Assembly: GCA_905197685.1 (NCBI GenBank)
Contig: CAJJZS010000001.1
Location: 310,001 to 374,000 of the forward strand
DNA from: an uncultured Oscillospiraceae bacterium
GTDB taxonomy: Bacteria; Bacillota; Clostridia; Oscillospirales; Ruminococcaceae
Reading direction: 5' to 3'
Length of the DNA: 64,000 nucleotides
The position numbers and the translations under genes are program-made. Below, piece by piece: positions 34,964 through 43,313 of this stretch (position 1 is its first letter; every line of letters begins with the position of its first letter). The notes under the pieces were generated by a model that did no database searches, had not been told where the DNA came from, and saw only the letters and a program-made list of their open reading frames with translations.

Positions 34964-36391
34964 ATGAACGATAAACAATATTGGATTTGGCTGAGTTTGG
35001 GCACAGGCATCGCCGGAAGCGCGGCTCGGGTGATTATTGAGCAGGAACTGGAAGCGCGCGAGCTTTATCAGGCAACCCTTTCCGAGCTGATACAGACCGA
35101 ACTTTTTTCCGTTCCCTTTTGTAAGCGTCTGAAATCCGTTCCGATTCAAAAGGCACAGCAAATTTTGACCCATTGTCGGCAGAAGGGTTATCGGGTTGTC
35201 ACAGTAAAGGACAGCGAATATCCGCAGCAGTTTCTTGCTTTGCCCGACCCGCCTTTGGTATTGTATGTGCAGGGGAATTGTGAACTGCTGCGCAGAATGG
35301 ACAATCTGCCGGTGATTACAGTAGTCGGAACAAGGGACTGCTCACAATATGGCACAAGGGTTGCGGAGAATATGTCCTATGACCTTGCCGAAGCGGGATT
35401 TATCGTTGTCAGCGGAATGGCGACGGGAATTGACGCCTTTGCTCATACAGGAGCTTTGCGCGCAGGCAAACAGACGATTGCTGTTTTGGGGTGTGGATTA
35501 GATATTGACTATCCTGCTCAAAATCGGAAATTAAGGCAGAGAATTTTAGAAACAGGCGGAACCGTGTTAAGCGAACTGGAACCGCAAACCCCTGTTAACG
35601 GAAGATATTTTCCGACCAGAAATCGTTTGCTGGCAGGTTTGGGACAGGGTGTACTGGTGGTGGAAGCCTCCGAACACAGCGGCTCTTTGCTGACTGCGGG
35701 ACACGCGCTGGCTCAGGGCAAAGAGGTGTTTGCAGTTCCTTCCGATATTTATGACCCCAAGGCGGCAGGCACATTAGGGCTGATTCGGGACGGGGCAATC
35801 CCCGCAATCAATGTTTTGGATGTTGCTTATCCGTATTTTGCTCATTTTTCTTCTTCCATTCAGACAGAGCAGCTGGCGCATATCCGCCGACCGCATTTCC
35901 AAAAAGAAAAAAGATTGGAAGCACAAAGAAAAGCAGTTTGGGAAACAGAACAACAGATAGACAAACAGAAACAAGAACCGCAGAAACCTTCTGCAAAAAG
36001 CAAAACTGCCTTCCCGCCGGTAAGGGAAACAATTGATGATGTTGTTCGGCAGTATGATACAGACCCGAAATATACCAGGGAACTGCCCCAAAATACGCTG
36101 GATAAAACCTGGCAGCAGGAAAAAGTGAGGCTGATGCAGGAGCTTTTTGGGGATGACCGGGAAATGTTTGACAGAAAAGAAAAAAATCAATCACAGCAGA
36201 GCGATTTTCTGCAAGACTTGACGGACGAGCAGAAAAAAGTGTATTCTATATTGACAGAGCAACCGCAAGGACTGGACGAGATTGCCCAAAGGTGCGGGAT
36301 GACGGTCGGAAAGGTGACAGCGATTTTATTTGAAATCGGTGTCCCGGACCCGATTCACTCCCATCCGGGCAGACGGTTCAGTCGTTCGTAA
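34964..36391 (+). CDS. dprA: DNA processing protein DprA (Smf)
   Basis: 475 residues, longer than the usual 290-370. It protects incoming single-stranded DNA and loads RecA during transformation. The Rossmann core shows TVVGTRDCSQYGTRVAENMS, VVSGMATGIDAFAHTGAL, VLGCGLDIDYPAQN, and EASEHSGSLLTAGHALAQGK. A polar, charged linker (about residues 300-410) rich in Lys, Glu and Gln then separates it from a C-terminal winged-helix domain (VYSILTEQPQGLDEIAQRCG). The start is ATG 34964 behind GGAGAGGGGCGG; the longer open frame overlaps the methyltransferase gene. It precedes topA, a common order. Confidence 0.93.
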   Translation: MNDKQYWIWLSLGTGIAGSAARVIIEQELEARELYQATLSELIQTELFSVPFCKRLKSVPIQKAQQILTHCRQKGYRVVTVKDSEYPQQFLALPDPPLVLYVQGNCELLRRMDNLPVITVVGTRDCSQYGTRVAENMSYDLAEAGFIVVSGMATGIDAFAHTGALRAGKQTIAVLGCGLDIDYPAQNRKLRQRILETGGTVLSELEPQTPVNGRYFPTRNRLLAGLGQGVLVVEASEHSGSLLTAGHALAQGKEVFAVPSDIYDPKAAGTLGLIRDGAIPAINVLDVAYPYFAHFSSSIQTEQLAHIRRPHFQKEKRLEAQRKAVWETEQQIDKQKQEPQKPSAKSKTAFPPVRETIDDVVRQYDTDPKYTRELPQNTLDKTWQQEKVRLMQELFGDDREMFDRKEKNQSQQSDFLQDLTDEQKKVYSILTEQPQGLDEIAQRCGMTVGKVTAILFEIGVPDPIHSHPGRRFSRS

Positions 36392-36458
36392 CATAGAAAA
36401 ATAACGCAAATAACTTCTCTCAGCCAAAATTCAGGCGGAGAAAGGAACGGAGGTTTCA

Positions 36459-38702
36459 ATGGTGAATGAAACTGCGGAAGTAATTGCGGCAGAGATGGAA
36501 CCTACATCGGAATCTTCTGTCACAGCTTCCTCCTCAAAAACAGCAAAAACTTCAAAAACAACGGCAAAAAAGAAAACTGCCGCAAAGACAACAAAGAAAA
36601 AAACAACGGTAAAAAAAGCCGCAAAATTAAGCAATAAACTGGTGATTGTGGAATCTCCGGCAAAGGCAAAAACCATTCAAAAATATCTGGGCAAGGGATA
36701 TGAAGTATTAGCTTCGATGGGGCACGTGCGTGACCTTCCGAAAAGTCGCCTGGGCGTCGATATTGAAAATGGATTTAAGCCGGAATATATTGATATTCGC
36801 GGAAAGGGTCAGTTGAGAAACGAACTGAAAAAAGCCGCAAAAAAAGCAAGTTTTGTTTACCTTGCAACCGACCCGGACCGAGAAGGAGAAGCAATTTCGT
36901 GGCATCTTTCCAATATGTTGGGATTGGACAACGAGCAGGAAAACCGCGTTACCTTTAACGAAATCACCAAAACCGGAGTAAAAAGCGGAATGGCAGCGCC
37001 CAGAAACATTGACATCAATCTGGTAAACGCGCAGCAAACCCGCCGAATTTTGGACAGGGTGGTGGGTTATAACCTCAGCCCGTTTTTGTGGAAAACGGTA
37101 AAACCGGGACTTTCTGCCGGCAGAGTGCAGTCGGTGGTTGTGAAGCTGATTGTAGACCGCGAAAAGGAAATCCGAGACTTTAAACAGGAAGAATACTGGA
37201 CCATTGACGCAAAACTTTCTACCGTTCGCTCCAAAAAGCAGTTTCCGGCAAAGCTGAGTACCTATCAGGGCAAAAAGGTGGAGATTGCAAACGAAGAGCA
37301 GGCAAGAAATATCCTTGCAGAGCTTGAGGAAAAGGACTTTATCCTTTCCGAAATGAAAAAGGGTGTGAAAAAGAAAACCCCGGCTCCGCCGTTTATTACC
37401 TCTACTTTGCAGCAGGAAGCTTCCAGAAGGCTGGGTTTCCAGGCAAAACGAACGATGAAAGCCGCACAGGAACTGTATGAGGGTATTGATTTGCCCAAAA
37501 TGGGCGCAGTCGGTTTGATTACCTATATGAGAACCGACTCTCTGCGTGTGTCCGACGAAGCGGTGCAGGGGGCAAGGGAATATATCTCCGGAAAATACGG
37601 GGAACAATATCTGCCGGAAAAGCCGCGCGTTTATAAGAAAAAGAACAACGCGCAGGACGCGCACGAAGCGATTCGTCCGACTATGCCTGCCATGACCCCC
37701 GAACAGGTAAAGCCTTCCCTTACATTAGATCAGTATAAACTGTATAAGCTGATTTGGGAGCGATTCACGGCAAGCCAGATGGCGGACGCTTTGCTGGATA
37801 CCGTTTCGGCGACAATTAGCTGCGGTGATTATGGCTTTAAAGCGTCGGGATATTCGGTTCGATTTGACGGATTTACCGCCTTGTATGAAGAATCCAAAGA
37901 TGTTCCCGAAGAAAAAAGCTCCGCGTTGCCGGAATTGCAGCAGGGAGAAACGCTCAATGTTAACTCTCTGGAACCGAATCAGCACTTTACCCAGCCTCCG
38001 GCGCGTTATACCGAGGCGTCCATCATCAAAGCATTGGAAGAAAACGGAATCGGCAGACCGAGTACCTACGCGCCTACTATCACAACGGTAATTCAAAGAG
38101 GATATGTTGAACGCGAGGCAAAAAGTTTGGTTCCGACCCAACTGGGCGAGGTAACAACCAAGCTGATGGAGGAAGAATTCAGCAGTATTGTGAATGTGGA
38201 TTTCACAGCGCAGATGGAAACAAACCTCGACTTGGTGGAGGAAGGAAAAGCAGACTGGGTGGAAACGCTGAGCGATTTTTATACCGAGTTTGACCAAAAC
38301 CTCAAAGATGCCGAAAAGAAGATGGAGGGAACCAGACTGGAAGTTCCCGATGAAGTAACCGATGTCATCTGTGAAAACTGCGGCAGAAATATGGTAGTAA
38401 AAATGGGCAGATACGGTAAATTCCTTGCCTGTCCGGGTTATCCCGAATGTAAAAATACAAAAAAAATCGTTCAGGAAACGCCGGGAACCTGCCCGGTGTG
38501 CGGCGGAAAAATTCACGCCAAAAAGTCGAAAAAAGGAAAAACATATTTCGGCTGTGAGCATAATCCGCAGTGCCCGTTTATGACATGGGACAAGCCGGTA
38601 GAAGAAAAATGCCCGCAATGCGGCAGCACTTTGTTCCAAAAAGCGGGACGGGGCGGCAAACTGCATTGTTTGAAAGAGGGCTGCGGTTATATAAAGGAGT
38701 AA
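36459..38702 (+). CDS. topA: DNA topoisomerase I with Lys-rich N-terminal tail
   Basis: 747 residues. Type IA topoisomerase relaxing negative supercoils. The Toprim domain starts LVIVESPAKAKTIQKYLG (about residue 62), followed by ATDPDREGEAISWHL, and the catalytic Tyr region reads GLITYMRTDSLRVSD (about 350). The C-terminus has three C4 zinc ribbons: CENCGRNMV...CPGYPEC, CPVCGGKI...CEHNPQC and CPQCGSTL...CLKEGC. Before the Toprim domain is a roughly 58-residue extension of Ser/Thr/Ala/Lys (KTSKTTAKKKTAAKTTKKK), which is unusual at this end. The ATG is well placed behind ACGGAGG, so the tail is probably real. Confidence 0.95.
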   Translation: MVNETAEVIAAEMEPTSESSVTASSSKTAKTSKTTAKKKTAAKTTKKKTTVKKAAKLSNKLVIVESPAKAKTIQKYLGKGYEVLASMGHVRDLPKSRLGVDIENGFKPEYIDIRGKGQLRNELKKAAKKASFVYLATDPDREGEAISWHLSNMLGLDNEQENRVTFNEITKTGVKSGMAAPRNIDINLVNAQQTRRILDRVVGYNLSPFLWKTVKPGLSAGRVQSVVVKLIVDREKEIRDFKQEEYWTIDAKLSTVRSKKQFPAKLSTYQGKKVEIANEEQARNILAELEEKDFILSEMKKGVKKKTPAPPFITSTLQQEASRRLGFQAKRTMKAAQELYEGIDLPKMGAVGLITYMRTDSLRVSDEAVQGAREYISGKYGEQYLPEKPRVYKKKNNAQDAHEAIRPTMPAMTPEQVKPSLTLDQYKLYKLIWERFTASQMADALLDTVSATISCGDYGFKASGYSVRFDGFTALYEESKDVPEEKSSALPELQQGETLNVNSLEPNQHFTQPPARYTEASIIKALEENGIGRPSTYAPTITTVIQRGYVEREAKSLVPTQLGEVTTKLMEEEFSSIVNVDFTAQMETNLDLVEEGKADWVETLSDFYTEFDQNLKDAEKKMEGTRLEVPDEVTDVICENCGRNMVVKMGRYGKFLACPGYPECKNTKKIVQETPGTCPVCGGKIHAKKSKKGKTYFGCEHNPQCPFMTWDKPVEEKCPQCGSTLFQKAGRGGKLHCLKEGCGYIKE

Positions 38703-38712
38703 AGAAGCCCTT

Positions 38713-40035
38713 ATGATTGATAGAAACGAACCAATCCATGTAGTAGGAGCGGGTCTTGCCGGCTGCGAAGCGGCTTGGACGCTGGCGCAGGCAGGACTTG
38801 CCGTGACATTGTATGAGATGAAGCCGCAGCAATATACGCCGGCTCATCATTATCAGGGTTTTGCGGAGCTGATTTGTTCCAACTCGCTCAAAGCGGCAAG
38901 AATCGGTTCGGCAGCAGGAATGTTAAAGGAGGAAATGCGGATTCTCGGTTCGCTGACCATGCAGGCGGCGCAGCAGACAGCGGTTTCGGCAGGCGGCGCG
39001 CTGGCGGTTGACCGGGAACGCTTTTCCGACTATATTACAGAAAAAATTGTTTCTCACCCTAAAATTACGGTGGTACATCGGCGGGTGGATGAAATCCCGC
39101 AGGGCAGAACCATTATTGCAAGCGGACCGCTGACCGAGGGACACCTTGCGCAGAGTATTCGCGACCTGTGCGGAACGCAGTATCTTTCCTTCTTTGATGC
39201 GGCGGCTCCGATTGTTACCTTTGAATCGCTCGATCGGGACAAGGTGTTTTTTGCAGCCAGATACGGCAGAGGGGAAGCGGATTACATCAACTGTCCGATG
39301 GATAAGGAACAGTATGAACGCTTTTACGAAGCGCTGATTCATGCGCAGTCCGCCGAGCTGCATGAGTTTGAGAAACAGGAATTTAAGGTGTACGAGGGTT
39401 GTATGCCGGTAGAAGTGATGGCAAAGCGCGGAGCGGATACCCTGCGCTACGGTCCGTTGAAGCCGGTCGGCTTAACCGACCCGCACACAGGCAGGCGTCC
39501 GTGGGCAGTTGTGCAGCTTCGCAGTGAAAACAAAGAAGGAACGCTGTATAATTTAGTGGGCTTTCAGACCAATCTCCGTTTCCCCGAGCAGAAAAGGGTG
39601 TTTTCCATGATTCCGGGCTTGGAACAGGCAGAATTTGTGCGCTACGGAGTGATGCATCGCAACACCTTTTTAAATTCCCCGAAATTGCTGACTTCCGCGT
39701 TTTGCATGAAGCAAAATCCAAATCTTTATTTTGCGGGACAGATGACCGGAGTGGAAGGGTATACCGAATCGGCAGCCTCCGGTATTTTAGCCGCAAAAAA
39801 TATGGTGCGCTCGATTCAGGGCAAGTCCCCGCTGCTGTTGCCGGCAGACTGTATGCTCGGCGCGCTCAGCCGCTATATCAGCGACGAAACGGTAGCGGAT
39901 TTCCAGCCGATGGGAGCAAATATGGGGATTCTTCCCCCTTTGCCTGAACGGGTGAAGGATAAAACCGTGCGTTATGAAAAAATTGCCCAACGAGGTTTAG
40001 AAAGCCTGAAGCAATACTTGCAGCAGGCAGAATAG
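38713..40035 (+). CDS. trmFO: tRNA m5U54 methyltransferase, folate/FAD dependent (TrmFO)
   Basis: 440 residues. It methylates U54 of tRNA using methylenetetrahydrofolate and FADH2. The N-terminal FAD motif is VVGAGLAGCEAAWTLAQAG; family motifs include FAELICSNSLKA, YINCPMDKEQYERFYEAL, GCMPVEVMAKRG and YFAGQMTGVEGYTESAASG. The start ATG lies 10 bp after the topA stop, with AAAGGAG at the end of topA. The length is typical. It belongs to the dprA-topA-trmFO block found in many Firmicutes. Confidence 0.96.
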   Translation: MIDRNEPIHVVGAGLAGCEAAWTLAQAGLAVTLYEMKPQQYTPAHHYQGFAELICSNSLKAARIGSAAGMLKEEMRILGSLTMQAAQQTAVSAGGALAVDRERFSDYITEKIVSHPKITVVHRRVDEIPQGRTIIASGPLTEGHLAQSIRDLCGTQYLSFFDAAAPIVTFESLDRDKVFFAARYGRGEADYINCPMDKEQYERFYEALIHAQSAELHEFEKQEFKVYEGCMPVEVMAKRGADTLRYGPLKPVGLTDPHTGRRPWAVVQLRSENKEGTLYNLVGFQTNLRFPEQKRVFSMIPGLEQAEFVRYGVMHRNTFLNSPKLLTSAFCMKQNPNLYFAGQMTGVEGYTESAASGILAAKNMVRSIQGKSPLLLPADCMLGALSRYISDETVADFQPMGANMGILPPLPERVKDKTVRYEKIAQRGLESLKQYLQQAE

Positions 40036-40054
40036 AGAAAAGAGGCTGTTGATT

Positions 40055-41068
40055 ATGAGAATCATTGTGGATGCCTTTGGCGGCGATAACGCGCCGTTAG
40101 AAGTAATAAAAGGAGCGCAGCTTGCCAGACAGGAATATCAGGTGGAAATCTCCCTGTCCGGAGACAGAAAAGAGATTGAACAGTGCGCACAAGAAAACGG
40201 ACTTTCCTTGGACGGAATAGAAATTTTGGACGCGCAGGGAATGATTCCCGTAGAGGCGGACCCGACCACCCTGCTCAAAGAATATGAAAACTGCTCGATG
40301 GCTGTGGGACTTCGCGCTTTGAAGGAAGGAAAAGGGGACGCTTTTGTTTCCGCAGGAAGCACCGGGGCTTTGGTTGTGGGCGCTTCTTTGATTGTAAAGA
40401 GATTAAAAGGAGTTCGCCGCACTGCCATTTCCACGGTAATTCCCAATGAAAAGGGCTGCTTTATGCTGATGGATTCGGGCGCAAACGCAGAGTGCAACAG
40501 CGATATGCTGTTGCAGTTCGGCATGATGGGCAGCGTTTATATGAACAAGATTGTCGGTGTCTCCGACCCTCGTGTCGGCTTGTTAAACATCGGAACCGAA
40601 GAAACAAAGGGGTTGGATTTGCAGCGGGAGGCTTATGCAAAATTGCAGAAAGCGCCGATTCACTTTGTCGGAAATGTCGAAGCAAGAGGCTTACCTTTGG
40701 GCGACTGCGATGTGGCGGTCTGCGACGGCTTCACCGGAAATATTGCATTAAAGCTGATTGAGGGCATGGCAAAGTTTTTCTCGGGACAGCTCAAAGGAAT
40801 GTTGATGCGTTCTTTGAAAACCAAGATTGCCGCGCTTTTGTTAAAGGACAGTGTAAAGGATTTTAAATCCAAACTGGATTATAAAGAACACGGCGGCGCG
40901 CCTTTGTTGGGTATTTCCAAAACGGTTATCAAAGCGCACGGAAGCTCGGATGCAAGGGCGATTAAGAATGCGATTCGTCAGGCAAAGAATTGTGTGGAAA
41001 GCGGCGTAATCGAAGCCATTGAAGAAAATCTTTCCAAAATGAAGGAACAGGCAAAGGCAGCTCAGTAG
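40055..41068 (+). CDS. plsX: Phosphate acyltransferase PlsX
   Basis: 337 residues. It makes acyl-phosphate from acyl-ACP as the first step of phospholipid synthesis. Motifs: RIIVDAFGGDNAP at the N-terminus, SAGSTGALVVGASL, DSGANAECNSDMLLQFG, LLNIGTEETKG, FVGNVEARGLPLG and VAVCDGFTGNIALKLIEG. ATG 40055 fits the family start (MRIIVDAFGGD); GAGG lies upstream, and a TTG two codons earlier is not needed. Many Firmicutes have an acyl carrier protein gene between plsX and rnc; none is present here. Confidence 0.95.
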   Translation: MRIIVDAFGGDNAPLEVIKGAQLARQEYQVEISLSGDRKEIEQCAQENGLSLDGIEILDAQGMIPVEADPTTLLKEYENCSMAVGLRALKEGKGDAFVSAGSTGALVVGASLIVKRLKGVRRTAISTVIPNEKGCFMLMDSGANAECNSDMLLQFGMMGSVYMNKIVGVSDPRVGLLNIGTEETKGLDLQREAYAKLQKAPIHFVGNVEARGLPLGDCDVAVCDGFTGNIALKLIEGMAKFFSGQLKGMLMRSLKTKIAALLLKDSVKDFKSKLDYKEHGGAPLLGISKTVIKAHGSSDARAIKNAIRQAKNCVESGVIEAIEENLSKMKEQAKAAQ

Positions 41069-41084
41069 GAGAAAAAAGAAAACA

Positions 41085-41118
41085 GGGGCGGAATGTTCTG
41101 TCAAAAAACTTCCGTCCC
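41085..41118 (+). repeat. Hairpin in the plsX-rnc gap
   Basis: GGGGCGGAA and TTCCGTCCC pair (one G-T) around a 16-base loop. No clear T tract follows, so it could be a processing site, possibly for the RNase III encoded downstream. Confidence 0.45.
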
Positions 41119-41215
41119 GCTTTTGAAAACAGGGCGTTTTTGAAAAATGATTGTAAAGCAGCTTGCAGTAATTTTTGAGATATGCCCAATCGACGAAAGT
41201 GAGGGAAAAAAGGAC

Positions 41216-41896
41216 ATGAAATCAATTTATCAGCTTCAGGAAACCATACAATATCACTTTAAAAATCCGCTTTTTTTAGAGATTGCGCTGACCCACTCCT
41301 CCTATGCAAATGAGGTAAAGCATCAGTTAAAATATAACGAGCGGCAGGAATTTTTGGGAGACGCGGTGCTGTCCATCATCGTTTCGGACTATCTGTTTAA
41401 CAACTACACCGTTCCCGAGGGGGATTTGACAAAGCTGCGGGCTGCGTTGGTCTGCGAAAAATCTTTGGATGTGATGGCAAATAAGATTGGCTTGGGAGAA
41501 TACCTAAGATTAGGAAAAGGCGAGGAAATGACCGGAGGAAGAACCAGACCTTCCATTATTGCCGACGCCTTTGAAGCGCTGATTGCTGCCATTTATCTGG
41601 ACAGCGGCATTGAAAGCGCAAGGGAGTTTGTTCTTCCGTTTGTGAAAGAAATGCTGGAACACGAAGAAACCCTCTCCTTTAAGGATTATAAAACCATTTT
41701 ACAGGAAATCATTCAGCAGAATCCCGAAGAAAAACTGGTGTATCGTCTGGTGGAGGAATACGGACCGGACCACAACAAGCGTTTTGTTGTTGCAGTAATG
41801 CTCAACAGTAATGTAATTGGAAAGGGCGAGGGAAGAAGCAAAAAAACTGCCGAACAAATGGCTGCAAAAGAAGCGTTGGAACTGATGGGAAAATAA
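41216..41896 (+). CDS. rnc: Ribonuclease III
   Basis: 226 residues. It cleaves double-stranded RNA in rRNA and mRNA processing. The catalytic signature is NERQEFLGDAVLSIIVSDYL, followed by GGRTRPSIIADAFEALIAAIYLD. A C-terminal double-stranded RNA-binding domain (about 155-226) contains DYKTILQEIIQQ and GKGEGRSKKTAEQMAAKEAL. The start is ATG 41216 behind GAGGGAAAAAAGG; the open frame further upstream is not conserved. The stop is one base before the next gene. Confidence 0.96.
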   Translation: MKSIYQLQETIQYHFKNPLFLEIALTHSSYANEVKHQLKYNERQEFLGDAVLSIIVSDYLFNNYTVPEGDLTKLRAALVCEKSLDVMANKIGLGEYLRLGKGEEMTGGRTRPSIIADAFEALIAAIYLDSGIESAREFVLPFVKEMLEHEETLSFKDYKTILQEIIQQNPEEKLVYRLVEEYGPDHNKRFVVAVMLNSNVIGKGEGRSKKTAEQMAAKEALELMGK

Positions 41897-41897
41897 G

Positions 41898-42899
41898 ATG
41901 GGACACGCCAATATTTCAGTTTTTGTTCCGCATATCGGCTGCCCGAACCAATGCAGCTTCTGCAATCAGAGAAGCATTTCCGGTCGGCAGTCTGCCCCCA
42001 CTGCTCAGCAGGTATCGCAGCTTTGCGAGGAGGCAATCCGTCTGAGACAGGGGAACTTAAAGGATACACAGCTTGCCTTTTTCGGCGGAAGTTTTACCGC
42101 GATTGAGCCGGAATATATGACCTCCCTTTTAGAAGCGGCAAAACCTTATGTCGGAGAAGACGGATTTTCGGGAATCCGGATTTCCACCCGTCCCGATGCA
42201 ATCAGCAAAGAAATGCTTGAATTTTTAAAGTCATATGGGGTAAATGCCGTTGAATTGGGAATCCAAAGCATGAGCGATAAGGTGTTGGCGGCAAACAGAC
42301 GAGGACATACGGCGCAGGATACCGTTGCTGCGGCAAAGATGATTCAAGATGCCGGAATAGAGTTCGGCGCCCAGATGATGACCGGCTTGTATCAAAGCTC
42401 GGCGCAGGAGGATCGAAATACAGCGAGAGCGATTGCCGCGCTTTCGCCGACAACAGTCCGCATCTATCCGACGATTGTTTTAGAGGGGACGGCTCTTGCG
42501 GAATATTACAGAGCAGGACTTTATCAGCCGCCTTCTTTAGAAGAAAGCGTTGCGCTTTGCGGGGAGCTGTTGGAATTTTTTGAAAATCGGGGAATCCGAG
42601 TGATTCGTCTGGGACTTCACGCGCAGCAATCGCTGGAAGAGGGAATGGTTGCGGGACCCTACCACCCGGCTTTTCGGGAACTGTGCGAGGGAGAAGTTTA
42701 TCTCAGGCAGGCTGTCAGACAAACAGAGCGGTTTGAAGCAGGAAAAGCATTAAATCTTTTCGTTCATCCAAAGGCGCTTTCCAAAATGGCAGGACAGAAT
42801 CGCCGCAATTTAGAGAAGCTCAAACAGCGAAATCCGATTAAAATAAAACCGGACGATATGCTGCCTTTGTTTGCGGTGCGTGCAGAGGCGGCGGAATAA
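41898..42899 (+). CDS. Radical SAM protein, Elp3/coproporphyrinogen-oxidase-like
   Basis: 333 residues. The radical SAM cluster motif is CPNQCSFC (C-x3-C-x2-C, about residues 15-22), followed by LAFFGGSFTAI (the GGT-like SAM-binding strand) and VELGIQSMSDKVLAANRRGH, typical of the Elp3/MiaB-like B12-free subgroup. The C-terminus (KIKPDDMLPLF) has no extra domain. The substrate is unknown; members at the rnc-smc locus of Clostridia are usually annotated only as radical SAM proteins. It is tightly packed between rnc (1 bp) and an NTF2-like gene. Confidence 0.87.
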   Translation: MGHANISVFVPHIGCPNQCSFCNQRSISGRQSAPTAQQVSQLCEEAIRLRQGNLKDTQLAFFGGSFTAIEPEYMTSLLEAAKPYVGEDGFSGIRISTRPDAISKEMLEFLKSYGVNAVELGIQSMSDKVLAANRRGHTAQDTVAAAKMIQDAGIEFGAQMMTGLYQSSAQEDRNTARAIAALSPTTVRIYPTIVLEGTALAEYYRAGLYQPPSLEESVALCGELLEFFENRGIRVIRLGLHAQQSLEEGMVAGPYHPAFRELCEGEVYLRQAVRQTERFEAGKALNLFVHPKALSKMAGQNRRNLEKLKQRNPIKIKPDDMLPLFAVRAEAAE

Positions 42900-42911
42900 G
42901 GAGGAGTTTGT

Positions 42912-43283
42912 ATGAATCTTTCTCTCTATTTTCAGGATGTTGTCGAACAAAACAGGGAGAGGTTAAAGGGATATTTTGCGCCGGATGCAAAGGTGTTGTG
43001 GCACTGTACCAACGAATGTTTTACCGCAGAAGAATTTATTCGGGCAAACTGCGAATACCCGGGAAACTGGGCGGGAGAAATTGAGATTTTGCAGCAAACG
43101 CCGCAGGGTTGGGTTATGGCTGCCCGTGTTTGGGAAAAGCAGGAGCTTACTTCTTTTCACGTTGTTTCCTTTTTTCAAATGAAGGGAGAAAAGATTCTGC
43201 GAATTGACGAATATTGGGGCGATGACGGCAATGCGCCCGAGTGGAGAAAAGAAAAAAAGATTGGAACACCGATTTATAAATAA
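42912..43283 (+). CDS. NTF2-like (SnoaL-type) small protein
   Basis: 123 residues. The layout fits a nuclear-transport-factor-2-like fold: helix-rich start (SLYFQDVVEQNRERLKGYF), then APDAKVLWHCTNECFTAEEF, GEIEILQQTPQGWVMAARVW, and SFHVVSFFQMKGEKILRIDEYWGDDG, which is the closing strand pair of SnoaL-like proteins. These folds serve as small binding pockets or enzymes; no catalytic set can be named. It starts 12 bp after the radical SAM gene with AAGGAGG upstream and precedes smc. It is an uncommon passenger at this locus. Confidence 0.72.
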   Translation: MNLSLYFQDVVEQNRERLKGYFAPDAKVLWHCTNECFTAEEFIRANCEYPGNWAGEIEILQQTPQGWVMAARVWEKQELTSFHVVSFFQMKGEKILRIDEYWGDDGNAPEWRKEKKIGTPIYK

Positions 43284-43313
43284 AGGCAAAAAAGAGGAAG
43301 GAGAAATGAGCAG

